From positions 3,512,001-3,576,000 of the forward strand of contig NC_011144.1 in the NCBI RefSeq assembly GCF_000017265.1: a stretch of DNA of 64,000 bases. Direction: 5' to 3'. The position numbers were made by a program, and so were the translations under genes. This document shows, in pieces, positions 44,133 through 53,671 of this stretch; position 1 is the first letter of the stretch; each line of letters opens with the position of its first letter. The notes beneath the pieces were generated by a model, which worked only from the letters and a program-made list of their open reading frames with translations, was not told the origin of the DNA and searched no databases. The stretch comes from Phenylobacterium zucineum HLK1 (GTDB taxonomy: Bacteria; Pseudomonadota; Alphaproteobacteria; Caulobacterales; Caulobacteraceae).

Positions 44133-45266
44133 ATGACGCACAAGGGCCTGGAACTGCGCTCGCTGGTGAAGTCGGACGGCGAACTGGAGCTGTCGCTCGC
44201 CGAGGTGGAGGTTGCGGACCCCGGTCCCGACGAGGTGCTGGTGCGCGTCGAGGCCACGCCGATCAACCCCTCGGACCTCGGCCTGCTGATCGGTCCGGCG
44301 GACCTCTCCACCCTGAGGGCCGCGGGCTCGAAGGATCGGCCGGTGGTCACCGCCACCGTGCCGCCGGCCGGGCTGAAGGCGCTGAAGGCCCGGCTCGATC
44401 AGTCGATGCCGGTGGGCAACGAGGGCGCGGGCGTGGTGATCGCCGCGGGGGCCTCGCCCGAGGCGCAGGCGCTGATGGGCAAGACCGTCGCGATGATCGG
44501 GGGCGCCATGTACGCCCAGTACCGGATCGTCCGCGCGGCCGACGTGCTGGCGCTTCCCGACGATGCGACCCCCGCCGAGGGCGCCTCCTGCTTCGTCAAT
44601 CCGCTGACCGCGCTGGGCATGACCGAGACCCTGCGCCGCGAGGGCCACAAGGCCCTGGTCCACACCGCGGCGGCCTCGAACCTGGGCCAGATGCTGGTGC
44701 GGATCTGCAAGGCGGACGGCATCCCGCTGGTGAACGTGGTCCGCAGCGCCGAGCAGGAAAGGCTGCTGCGCGACCAGGGCGCCGAGCACGTGGTCGATTC
44801 CACCGCGCCGGACTTCATGGACAGGCTGACCGACGCCGTGGCCGCCACGGGCGCGACGCTCGCCTTCGACGCCATCGGCGGGGGCCGGATCGGCGGCCAG
44901 ATCCTCTCGGCCATGGAGGCGGCGGCCAACCGCACCGCCGGGGCCTACAGCCGCTACGGCTCCTCGACCCACAAGCAGCTCTACATCTACGGGGGCCTCG
45001 ACACCCGGCCCACCGAGCTCGTCCGCAACTTCGGCTTCGCCTGGGGCGTGGGCGGCTGGCTGCTGACGCCGTTCCTGGCGAAGATCGGCCCCGAGGCGGC
45101 GGGACGGCTACGCCAGCGCGTGGCGGCCGAGCTGAAGACCACCTTCCAGAGCCGCTACACCGCCGAAATCGGCCTGGCCGAGGCGCTCGACCCGAAGGTC
45201 ATCGCCGCCTACAGCCGCCGCGCGACCGGCGAGAAGTACCTGATCAATCCCGCCAAGGGATTGTGA
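44133..45266 (+). CDS. MDR-superfamily (zinc-type alcohol dehydrogenase-like) reductase
   Basis: A 377-residue medium-chain reductase. The GroES-like domain (about 5-160) has ATPINPSDLGLL and GNEGAGVVIAAG. The nucleotide-binding domain has the ALVHTAAASNLGQMLVRICK segment, with AASNLG where a GxGxxG would usually be, as in quinone/enoyl-CoA reductases. Catalytic zinc ligands are not evident, so a zinc-free NADPH-dependent enoyl or quinone reductase is likely. ATG 44133 follows GAGGGGA. The substrate is unknown. Confidence 0.85.
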   Translation: MTHKGLELRSLVKSDGELELSLAEVEVADPGPDEVLVRVEATPINPSDLGLLIGPADLSTLRAAGSKDRPVVTATVPPAGLKALKARLDQSMPVGNEGAGVVIAAGASPEAQALMGKTVAMIGGAMYAQYRIVRAADVLALPDDATPAEGASCFVNPLTALGMTETLRREGHKALVHTAAASNLGQMLVRICKADGIPLVNVVRSAEQERLLRDQGAEHVVDSTAPDFMDRLTDAVAATGATLAFDAIGGGRIGGQILSAMEAAANRTAGAYSRYGSSTHKQLYIYGGLDTRPTELVRNFGFAWGVGGWLLTPFLAKIGPEAAGRLRQRVAAELKTTFQSRYTAEIGLAEALDPKVIAAYSRRATGEKYLINPAKGL

Positions 45267-45287
45267 CGCCTGGATTTTTCGGGGGGA

Positions 45288-45362
45288 TGGTGGACGCGGC
45301 TGGGATTGAACCAGCGACCCCTACGATGTCAACGTAGTGCTCTCCCGCTGAGCTACGCGTCC
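45288..45362 (-). tRNA. tRNA-Val (GAC)
   Basis: Reading the minus strand, all cloverleaf arms form: acceptor GGACGCG with CGCGTCC, D arm GCTC/GAGC, anticodon arm CTACG-TTGACAT-CGTAG with anticodon GAC, T arm GCTGG-TTCAATC-CCAGC, and an encoded ACCA end. Length is 75 bases including CCA. Anticodon GAC reads GUC/GUU valine codons. Confidence 0.97.
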
Positions 45363-45424
45363 GAACCGTCTCGTCGGGAAGGCGGGGATATAACGGGGCG
45401 CCCCGGCCGGCGCAAGCGCCAGAC

Positions 45425-45781
45425 TTAGGCTGCGATCATCCGCTCCACTTCGGAGACGATCTCGCGCAGGTGGATGGGCTTGGACAGCACCTTCGATCCG
45501 GCGGGCGCCCGCTCGCCGGCGGCCAGGGCCACGGCGGCGAATCCGGTGATGAACATGATCCGCAGGCCCGGATGCTTGGCCGCCGCCTGGCGGGCGACCT
45601 CGATGCCGTCGAGGCCGGGCATGACGATGTCGGTGAGCAGCAGGTCCCACGGCTCGTCGAGGTAGGTCGCCGCCTCGTCGCCGTCGGCGCAGGCCGTCAC
45701 CTCGTAGCCGGCGCGTTCGAGCGCGCGCGCGAGGAAGCCGCGCAGGGAATCGTCGTCTTCGGCAAGCAGGATACGGGGCAT
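45425..45781 (-). CDS. cpdR: Single-domain response regulator CpdR
   Basis: A 118-residue receiver-only protein. Acidic pocket residues D9-D11 and phospho-acceptor Asp51 are present, the latter at the position I recall for Caulobacter CpdR. The end (ITGFAAVAL, VLSKPIHLREIVSEVERM) is typical of CpdR. In Caulobacter, unphosphorylated CpdR primes ClpXP to degrade CtrA-pathway substrates. The divergent N-formylglutamate amidohydrolase gene 55 bases away is, to my knowledge, a conserved neighbour. ATG 45781 is chosen over an upstream in-frame ATG because it starts at the conserved MPRILLAEDD. Confidence 0.9.
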   Translation of the reverse strand: MPRILLAEDDDSLRGFLARALERAGYEVTACADGDEAATYLDEPWDLLLTDIVMPGLDGIEVARQAAAKHPGLRIMFITGFAAVALAAGERAPAGSKVLSKPIHLREIVSEVERMIAA

Positions 45782-45836
45782 GGCGGTCGGTTCAGGGTTC
45801 AGCCGCCGACCATAGCGCCCCAACCGTAAACCCGCC

Positions 45837-46790
45837 ATGAACCCTTTGACCCAGGAAGGCGCTCAGCGTTCAATGCAGATGATGAATGCCTGGGAGCGTC
45901 TCGGCGGCGAGCAAGCGCCTGTTGGCGCGGCGCCCTTCGACCTGCGCCGCGCGGCGCCCGAGGGCGAGCCGCCGCCGACTCCGCTGGTGTTCGCCTCGCC
46001 CCACTCCGGACGGTTCTATCCCGACGACATGATGTCGGCGGCGGCCCTGGACGCCGTCAGCATCCGGCGCTCCGAAGACGCCCTGGTCGACGACCTGATC
46101 GCCGCCGCGCCCGGCTATGGCGCGGCGACCCTGACGGCCAACTACGCCCGCGCCTACATCGACCTGAACCGCGAGCCGTTCGAGCTCGACCCCAACATGT
46201 TCGTCGACGAGCTGCCCGAGTTCGCCCGCGCCCGGACGGCCCGCGTCGCGGCGGGACTGGGGGCGATCGCCCGCGTGGTCTCGGAAGGCCAGGAGATCTA
46301 CCGGCGCAAGCTCACCTTCGCCGAGGCCCGCAAGCGGATCGAGTGCGCCCACCGGCCCTATCACCGCGCCCTGGAGCGCCTGCTGGCCGAGGCCCAGGCC
46401 GCCCACGGCTTCGCCATTCTGGTCGACTGGCATTCGATGCCCGCCGCGGCGGCCCGGGCGGGCGGGCGCGACAAGCCCTGCGACATCGTGCTCGGCGACC
46501 GGTTCGGGGCGGCCTGCGCCGGCGTCCTGCCCGCCCGCGTCGAGCGCGAGCTGGAGGGCGTCGGCTATCGGGTGGCGCGCAACACGCCCTACGCCGGCGG
46601 CTACACGACCGAACACTACGGCCGGCCGGCCCGGCGGACCCACGCGCTGCAGATCGAGATCAACCGGGCGCTCTACCTGGACGAGGCGAGCCTCGCCCCC
46701 ACGGCGGGCTTTTCTTCGCTGAAGGCGCACATCGAGCAGCTGACCAGCGCCCTGGCGGCCGCCGACTGGTCAGCCCTGAAGCCGGGCTGA
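45837..46790 (+). CDS. N-formylglutamate amidohydrolase family protein
   Basis: Hydrolase that releases formate from N-formylglutamate, or a related amidase, 317 residues. Zinc-binding candidates are in FASPHSGRFYP, ILVDWHSMP and THALQIEINRALY, and the substrate loop YARAYIDLNRE is present. The first 15 residues contain several methionines, so the true start may be one of the ATGs near 45873-45885. It is divergent from cpdR. No other histidine-utilisation genes are near, so a role in the Hut pathway is not implied. Confidence 0.88.
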   Translation: MNPLTQEGAQRSMQMMNAWERLGGEQAPVGAAPFDLRRAAPEGEPPPTPLVFASPHSGRFYPDDMMSAAALDAVSIRRSEDALVDDLIAAAPGYGAATLTANYARAYIDLNREPFELDPNMFVDELPEFARARTARVAAGLGAIARVVSEGQEIYRRKLTFAEARKRIECAHRPYHRALERLLAEAQAAHGFAILVDWHSMPAAAARAGGRDKPCDIVLGDRFGAACAGVLPARVERELEGVGYRVARNTPYAGGYTTEHYGRPARRTHALQIEINRALYLDEASLAPTAGFSSLKAHIEQLTSALAAADWSALKPG

Positions 46791-46814
46791 ACCGCCGCCT
46801 CGCGCCTGCGGGCG

Positions 46815-46895
46815 AAAAAAAGCCGCGCCCGGAGGCGCGGCAGTTCAATAGGGAGGAAACGCCCAGGAAGGGCAAAGGCGTCAGCGACGCCTAAC
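46815..46895 (-). ncRNA. Candidate ~80-nt structured small RNA
   Basis: On the minus strand, three hairpins stand in a row: GGCGTC-GCT-GACGCC (46877-46891), GCCC-N5-GGGC (46861-46873), and the terminator GCCGCGCC-N4-GGCGCGGC (46822-46841) followed by seven T (46815-46821). Between the second and third hairpins the unpaired stretch GTTTCCTCCCTATTGAACT contains CCTCCC, complementary to Shine-Dalgarno sequences. A sigma-70-like promoter sits at the right distance (46902-46930). There is no ORF in the RNA. This is the layout of a trans-acting regulatory RNA; I cannot match it to a known family. Confidence 0.6.
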
Positions 46896-46901
46896 AAGCG
46901 C

Positions 46902-46930
46902 TACATACGCTGCAGCGCACAAAAATGCAA
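46902..46930 (-). promoter_or_regulatory. Candidate promoter of the small RNA
   Basis: On the minus strand, -35 TTGCAT (46925-46930) and -10 TATGTA (46902-46907) are separated by exactly 17 bases. The predicted transcription start is around 46895, giving a transcript of about 80 nt ending at the T-tract. Confidence 0.5.
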
Positions 46931-47155
46931 GTGTGCTGAGCATCAAAATTGCCACGCCCAGGCGGCGAAGTTGAAATTCGTGCCCGCGATCTCCACCTAC
47001 GCGCAGCACACCTGCCGCTTGGATATCGTGCGTCGCACAATGTTCATCCCCTGCGGCTCATAAGCCCTTCAACGACTTCTTGCTGGCGGCGAAGCCCGCC
47101 GTCCCCTACAAGCGCGCCCTCCCAGATCATCGAACCCCGTTTCCGCACGCCCTTC

Positions 47156-48988
<1,833 letters not shown>

Positions 48989-49037
48989 ACGCCGGCGCCA
49001 CACCCGTGACACTTGGGAAGCGTATGGAGTCTCCGAG

Positions 49038-49718
49038 ATGACGCTTCCCGCCCCAGCCGCCGCGCACGCCAAGCCGCCCCGCCACTACCCGACCCCCGCC
49101 GCCAAATGCGCGGACTTGGTGGTGCATGTGGTCGGGCTGACGCTGGCGCTGGTGGGGGGGATCGTGCTGCTGACGCTGGCGGTGCAGGCCGGCTCGATCA
49201 GCAAGGTCGTGGGCGTCTCGATCTACGCCGCCGGCATCATCGCCATGCTGGCCTTCTCCACGGCCTACAACTTCGCCAGGCCCCAGCACCGCCCGACCCT
49301 GCGGCGGCTGGACCACGCCGGGATCTTCCTGATGATCGCCGGCTCCTACACGCCCTTCACCCTCGGCCTTCCCGGCGCCTGGGGCTGGGGCATGACCGCC
49401 GCCGTCTGGTCGATCGCCACCCTCGGCGCGCTCGGCAAGCTGTTCCTGAAGGGCCTGGACCGGAAGTTCTGGGTGGGCGTCTACCTGGCGCTCGGCTGGC
49501 TGGTGGTCATCGCCCTGAAGCCGATCATCGACAGCCTGGCCTGGTACGCCTTCGTCCTGCTGGTGACGGGCGGGGTCCTCTATTCGACCGGCGTGATCTT
49601 CTACGTGAACAAGCGGCTGAAGTTCTCGCGGGCCATCTGGCACGGCCACGTCGTGGCCGCGGCCGGCGCGCACTGGGCGGCGGTGCTGCTGGGGGTGGTG
49701 CTGGCCGCCCAGCACTGA
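49038..49718 (+). CDS. Hemolysin III / PAQR-family membrane protein
   Basis: Seven-helix membrane protein of the HlyIII/TrhA family, 226 residues. The conserved first loop STAYNF, the LDHAGIFLMIAGSYTPF segment, and the late HGHVVAAAGAHWAAV metal site (His residues) are visible. Family members affect membrane fluidity or act as receptors; haemolytic activity is not implied. The last 118 bases overlap a gene on the opposite strand. Confidence 0.92.
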   Translation: MTLPAPAAAHAKPPRHYPTPAAKCADLVVHVVGLTLALVGGIVLLTLAVQAGSISKVVGVSIYAAGIIAMLAFSTAYNFARPQHRPTLRRLDHAGIFLMIAGSYTPFTLGLPGAWGWGMTAAVWSIATLGALGKLFLKGLDRKFWVGVYLALGWLVVIALKPIIDSLAWYAFVLLVTGGVLYSTGVIFYVNKRLKFSRAIWHGHVVAAAGAHWAAVLLGVVLAAQH

Positions 49719-50152
49719 GCCCCGATCTCGCCCTCGACCTCGGCCTCGACGAAGCAGCCGTTCATCGCCAGCACCTGGGCCACGATGCAGGCCGCGGCCC
49801 CCAGCGAGGCCGGCGGGACCGCGTCCAGCAGGTCCGACAGCCTGGCGTCCATGGCGTCGTAGGCTTCGGCCTGGGCGAAGGCGAACACGTCCAGCATCGC
49901 CCGCTCGTCCCGCGTCACCGCCGGGTCGCCCGGCCTCGAGACCGTGAGGCGTCGCCGGCCGTGCAGGGCGAGCTGCTGCAGGAACACCTCCAGCGTCCGG
50001 CAGGCCTCCTGCCCCGTCCAGCCGCAGACGAACTCGAACTGCGCCACCGCGCCGGGACAACCGGTCCCCAGCGCCAGCCGGCGGATCGCCCCGACCAGCA
50101 GGCGCTCGCCCCGGAACAGGGACAGGAATAGCGACAGGTCCTGATCGCACAT
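49601..50152 (-). CDS. Unrecognised protein behind a Fur-like box
   Basis: A 183-residue frame whose first ~140 residues have normal coding character (helical, Leu/Ala-rich, with Cys in MCDQD, TGCPG, VCGW, EACR and NGCF). I do not recognise it. The last ~40 residues are antisense to the hemolysin III gene and look composition-poor, so the true end may be different or the overlap is a relic. The start (ATG 50152) lies 38 bases from a TTGAGAATCGTTCGCAA site, suggesting iron-regulated expression. The Cys pattern could bind metal; this is speculation. Confidence 0.6.
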   Translation of the reverse strand: MCDQDLSLFLSLFRGERLLVGAIRRLALGTGCPGAVAQFEFVCGWTGQEACRTLEVFLQQLALHGRRRLTVSRPGDPAVTRDERAMLDVFAFAQAEAYDAMDARLSDLLDAVPPASLGAAACIVAQVLAMNGCFVEAEVEGEIGAQCWAASTTPSSTAAQCAPAAATTWPCQMARENFSRLFT

Positions 50153-50189
50153 GGCCGACTCCTGCGTTGGGAGCCGACGGTAGTGCTAT

Positions 50190-50206
50190 TGAGAATCGTT
50201 CGCAAC
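50190..50206 (-). promoter_or_regulatory. Fur-box-like operator
   Basis: TTGAGAA-TCG-TTCGCAA is a near-perfect inverted repeat (one mismatched pair) with the sequence of alphaproteobacterial Fur boxes (TTGCGAA...TTCGCAA type). It is 38 bases upstream of the 49601-50152 gene start, where a repressor would block transcription. Confidence 0.6.
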
Positions 50207-50232
50207 AACTCTCTGCCGGGAGATTCGGGGCG

Positions 50233-50685
50233 TCAGAGCGGCCGCTCCATCCACACGTCGCAGCGGGCGTACTCGGTGTCGGTCGGGGCCAGGTCGCGGA
50301 AGCCCATGGCGCGGTAGAGGCCGAGCGCCGGCGCCAGCCCCGAGTTCGTCTCCAGATAGAGCCGCGGCGCACCCGCTTCCCGCCCGGCCTCGATGCAGCG
50401 CTCCATCAGCCGGCGGCCCAGGCCCGAGCGTCGCGCCGCCTCCGACACCGTCATCTTGGCCACCTCGTAGCCGCCGTCGGCCATGCGGATCAGGGCCACG
50501 CAGCCGACGGGCCGACCGTCCTGCAGCGCGATGAAGATCCGCCCCCCCGGGTCGATGATCTTGCCCTGGGGATCCTCCAGCACCTCGCGGTCCTTGGCCT
50601 CAAGGGTGAAGTGCCGCGAAATCCAGGCCTCGTTGAGGGTGCGGAAGGCCTCGGCGTAGCGGGGCTCGAACTCGACGATCTCCAT
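50233..50685 (-). CDS. GNAT-family N-acetyltransferase
   Basis: A 150-residue acetyltransferase from ATG 50685, preceded by GGAGGG. The acetyl-CoA pyrophosphate loop is ARRSGLGRRLMERC (about 85-98), following the beta4 strand YEVAKMTV, and the GLAPALGLYRAMGF segment closes the fold. The substrate cannot be told. Divergent from an aminotransferase gene, 52 bases apart. Confidence 0.88.
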   Translation of the reverse strand: MEIVEFEPRYAEAFRTLNEAWISRHFTLEAKDREVLEDPQGKIIDPGGRIFIALQDGRPVGCVALIRMADGGYEVAKMTVSEAARRSGLGRRLMERCIEAGREAGAPRLYLETNSGLAPALGLYRAMGFRDLAPTDTEYARCDVWMERPL

Positions 50686-50737
50686 GGAACCCTCCGGATG
50701 GTGGCGCTGGCCCGACTCTGGGGCCAAGGTTGATGTG

Positions 50738-51910
50738 ATGGCCAATCCGATTTTCTCCAACCTGCCCACCACCGTCTTCGAGGAGATGTCGGGCCTGGCG
50801 CGCGACCTGGGCGCGATCAACCTCGGCCAGGGCTTCCCCGACGATCCCGGCCCCGAAGCCGTCCGCGCGAAGGCCGCGGACGCAGTGCTGAACGGCTACA
50901 ACCAGTATCCGCCCATGCGCGGCCTGCCGGACCTGCGGCGCGCGGTGGCCGCGCACTATGCCCGCACGCAGGGCCTCGACCTCGACTGGGAGGCCGAGGT
51001 CACCATCACCTCGGGCGCGACCGAGGCGCTGACCGCCGCCTTCCTGGCGCTGATCCGGCCCGGCGACGAGGTGGTGCTGTTCCAGCCGCTGTACGACAGC
51101 TACCTGCCGATGATCCGGCTGGCGGGCGGCATCCCCCGTCTCGTGCGCCTCGCCCCGCCGCACTGGCGCTTCGACCGGGCCATGCTGGAGGCGACGTTCT
51201 CGGACCGCACCCGCTTCGTTGTGCTGAACAATCCGATCAATCCGGCCGGCGTGGTCTTTCCCGAGGAGGACCTGGCGCTGCTGGCCGAGTTCTGCGCGCG
51301 CTTCGACGCCACGGTCATCTGCGACGAAGTGTGGGAGCAGGTGGTGTTCGGCGCCGCCCGCCACCGGCCGCTGATCGCCTTTCCCGGCATGCGCGAGCGC
51401 ACGGTGAAGATCGGCTCGGCGGGCAAGATGTTCGGCCTCACCGGCTGGAAGGTGGGGTTCCTGTGCGCCGCACCGGCGCTCACCCACAGCCTGGCCCGCG
51501 CGCACCAGTTCCTGACCTTCACCACCGCGCCCAACCTGCAGGCGGCGGTGGCCTGGGGCCTGGACAATTCCGGCGACTGGTTCGAGGCCATGCCGCGGCA
51601 GCTCGAAGCCTCCCGCGACCGGCTGGCCGGGGGTCTGCGGCGCGAGGGCTTCGCCGTCCTCCCCAGCCAGGGCACCTATTTCCTTAACGTGGACCTGGCC
51701 GCCTCGGGGGTGGCCGAGGGCGACCGCGCCTTCTGCCTTCGCGCGGTCCATGAGGCGGGCGTCGCCGCCATTCCGGTCTCGGCCTTCTACGAGGTGGCGC
51801 CGGTGACCCACATCATGCGGCTGTGCTTCGCCAAGGCCGACGCCGTTCTGGACGAGGGCGTAAGGCGGCTGGCCCGCGCGCGCGAGCTCTCGCGTGCGAA
51901 GGCCGGCTGA
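50738..51910 (+). CDS. Class-I aminotransferase (methionine/kynurenine aminotransferase type)
   Basis: A 390-residue PLP enzyme from ATG 50738 (MANPIFSNLP). Key features are the substrate loop INLGQGFPDD, the NNPINPAGVVFP motif, the PLP-contacting CDEVWEQVVF and the PLP lysine in GSAGKMFGLTGWKVG. This sub-family includes YbdL-type methionine aminotransferases and kynurenine-oxoglutarate transaminases. The substrate is not determinable. It stands alone. Confidence 0.9.
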   Translation: MANPIFSNLPTTVFEEMSGLARDLGAINLGQGFPDDPGPEAVRAKAADAVLNGYNQYPPMRGLPDLRRAVAAHYARTQGLDLDWEAEVTITSGATEALTAAFLALIRPGDEVVLFQPLYDSYLPMIRLAGGIPRLVRLAPPHWRFDRAMLEATFSDRTRFVVLNNPINPAGVVFPEEDLALLAEFCARFDATVICDEVWEQVVFGAARHRPLIAFPGMRERTVKIGSAGKMFGLTGWKVGFLCAAPALTHSLARAHQFLTFTTAPNLQAAVAWGLDNSGDWFEAMPRQLEASRDRLAGGLRREGFAVLPSQGTYFLNVDLAASGVAEGDRAFCLRAVHEAGVAAIPVSAFYEVAPVTHIMRLCFAKADAVLDEGVRRLARARELSRAKAG

Positions 51911-51981
51911 TGGAGCGCTGAGCGAATGATGGGAGGGACGAGGGTTCTGCAGTGCGCTTGGCCCGCCCCTCTACCATCAAC

Positions 51982-52779
51982 TCAGCAGGTCGTGCCGCCG
52001 TCGACGACGATCGTCTGACCGGTCGTCCAGGCGCCGGCGCGCGAGGCCAGGTAGATAGCCGCGCCCGCCAGGTCGTCGGGCTCGCCCAGGCGGCGCAGCG
52101 GCGTGCCCGAACTGGCGCGCTTCTCGCCCTCGGGCGTGTCCCACAGGGCGCGGGCGAAGTCGGTCTTCACCAGGCCCGGCGCGATGCAGTTCACCCGGAT
52201 ATTGTCCGGTCCCAGCTCCTGGGCGAGGTTGCGGGCGAGCTGCATGTCGGCCGCCTTGGAGATGCAGTAGGCGCCGATCACCGTCGAGCCGCGCAGACCG
52301 CCGATGGACGAGACGATGATGATCGCGCCGTCCTTCCGCTCGCGCATCTCGGGCGCGACCATGCCCACCAGCCAGTTGTTCGCGATGATGTTGTTCTCGA
52401 GGATCTTCCGGAACGCATCGTCCGTGATGTCGAGCTGGCTGCCGTAGAACGGGTTCGAGGCGGCGTTGCAGACCAGGATGTCGATCTTGCCGAAGGCCTT
52501 GCGGGTCTCGTCCACCAGCCGCTGAAGGTCCTCCTTCGAGGAGATGTTGGCCGGCACGGCGATGGCGTGGCCCGGACGCGCGGCGTTGATGGCTTCGGCG
52601 ACCTCCTCGCAGGGGCCGGCCTTGCGGGACGAGATCACCACCTTGGCGCCCTGCTCGGCCATGCGCTCGGCGATGGCCCGGCCGATGCCGCGCGACGATC
52701 CGGTGATCACCGCCACCTTGCCCGTCAGGTCGAACAGACCGCCCGCGCCGACCTTCAGTTTGTCCATCGTCTCGCTCAC
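51982..52779 (-). CDS. Short-chain dehydrogenase/reductase (DHRS4-like)
   Basis: A 265-residue classical SDR. NAD(P) binding: TGSSRGIGRAIAERMA (about 27-42), the following basic SSRK favouring NADP(H). The CNAASNP motif replaces NNAG, as in DHRS4-type carbonyl reductases. The catalytic Ser is in IVSSIGG and the pair YxxxK is in AYCISKAAD. The C-terminal VDGGTTC is normal. An inverted repeat CAAACA-GT-TGTTTG is 11 bases before the start (52779), suggesting TetR-type control. Confidence 0.92.
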   Translation of the reverse strand: MSETMDKLKVGAGGLFDLTGKVAVITGSSRGIGRAIAERMAEQGAKVVISSRKAGPCEEVAEAINAARPGHAIAVPANISSKEDLQRLVDETRKAFGKIDILVCNAASNPFYGSQLDITDDAFRKILENNIIANNWLVGMVAPEMRERKDGAIIIVSSIGGLRGSTVIGAYCISKAADMQLARNLAQELGPDNIRVNCIAPGLVKTDFARALWDTPEGEKRASSGTPLRRLGEPDDLAGAAIYLASRAGAWTTGQTIVVDGGTTC

Positions 52780-52789
52780 GGCGCTCTCC

Positions 52790-52803
52790 CAAACAGTTGT
52801 TTG
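52790..52803. promoter_or_regulatory. TetR-type operator candidate upstream of SDR
   Basis: A perfect 14-base inverted repeat, CAAACA-GT-TGTTTG, within the SDR promoter region, 11 bases from its start. AAACANNTGTTT-like sites are common for TetR-family regulators of lipid genes. No tetR gene is adjacent. Confidence 0.5.
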
Positions 52804-52847
52804 ACTCGGCCGCCATTTGCGACGGGCCCTGCCGCCCGGTCAAGCGC

Positions 52848-53594
52848 TCAGCGGCAGACGGCGTAGCGGCCGAAGTCCAGGTGCAGGTGGTCGCGGTGGG
52901 CGGCGTTATAGTCGGGGCTCAGCACCGCCCGGAACCATGGGCAGGCTCCGTCGCGGACCCGCCGCAGGAAGCGGCCCCGGGGCCCCTCCGAGCGGAAGTC
53001 GCGCAGGACGCTGACCTGCTCGCCCGAGGCCGTGCGGAAGGCGGCCACGTCAAGCGCGTTGGCGAAAGCGTGCTCGCTGCGCCGGCCCTCGCTCCGGCCA
53101 TAGACGTTCCGGCAGGCGTAGGTCCCGTAGTGCTCCACCCGCGCGATCGGCTGGCCCAGCTCCTGGCGTGCGGCGGGCTGCAGGACGTGCCGGCTCCAGA
53201 AGGCGTAGCCCAGCGCCACCGGGCAGGTGACCACCGGCGCCGCCGGGCTGAGCGGCGCGGCCGCCCCGTCGCGGATTCGCACCGTGTTCCGCGTGGCGCA
53301 TTCGCCCAGGTCGCGGTCCGGCTCCTCGACGAAGGCGACCTCGCCCTCCGACAGCACCTTGCGGCACAGCTCCGGATCGGCGGCGGCGCGGGCGAACTTC
53401 ACCTGAGTGGCGAGGCCCACCGGCTGGTCCAGGCGCAGCGGCTTCCAGGGCAGGTCCTCCGGCGGAGCCCAGCGGTCGACGGCGATCAGCAGCAGCAGTC
53501 CCGCGAACGTCCAGTCGAGCAGGGTCGCCCAGAGGGCGGAGAGCGCCAGCGCCTCGGGCGGGACGGGCTTCAAACTGGGGAAACGCAGCCGCAC
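52848..53594 (-). CDS. Extensin-like C-terminal domain protein
   Basis: A 248-residue protein with an N-terminal membrane anchor (about 18-38) and a periplasmic extensin-like domain (about 70-248). The domain has paired cysteines (ECATRN, VVTCPV, YACRNV, GACPWF, YAVCR) and the HxxxxxxHDxD-like ALDVAAFR...AHRDHLHLDFG segment; this last His/Asp cluster resembles D,D-peptidase-type metal sites. Probably an envelope enzyme or structural protein. Confidence 0.85.
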   Translation of the reverse strand: MRLRFPSLKPVPPEALALSALWATLLDWTFAGLLLLIAVDRWAPPEDLPWKPLRLDQPVGLATQVKFARAAADPELCRKVLSEGEVAFVEEPDRDLGECATRNTVRIRDGAAAPLSPAAPVVTCPVALGYAFWSRHVLQPAARQELGQPIARVEHYGTYACRNVYGRSEGRRSEHAFANALDVAAFRTASGEQVSVLRDFRSEGPRGRFLRRVRDGACPWFRAVLSPDYNAAHRDHLHLDFGRYAVCR

Positions 53595-53671
53595 GAGGTC
53601 CCAACGGGCGCCGGCGCTTGCGGTTCAGGAGGCCAGCGGCCAAGCTTCGGGCCAGTCGGGAGGGACCTCAC

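Larger units (their letters stand above)
46791..47155. other. 365-base intergenic region: small-RNA locus and typA leader
   Basis: The gap between the amidohydrolase and typA genes holds a candidate small RNA on the minus strand (46815-46895) with its promoter (46902-46930). The remaining 225 bases before typA have no convincing ORF; an open frame there simply extends typA upstream. An 8-base inverted repeat, GTGTGCTG (46931-46938) and CAGCACAC (47004-47011), may belong to the typA leader or to regulation of the RNA. Confidence 0.6.

Noticed and set aside
46949..47155. In-frame upstream extension of typA
   Set aside because: The added residues have no TypA similarity, and ATG 47156 gives the standard N-terminus.
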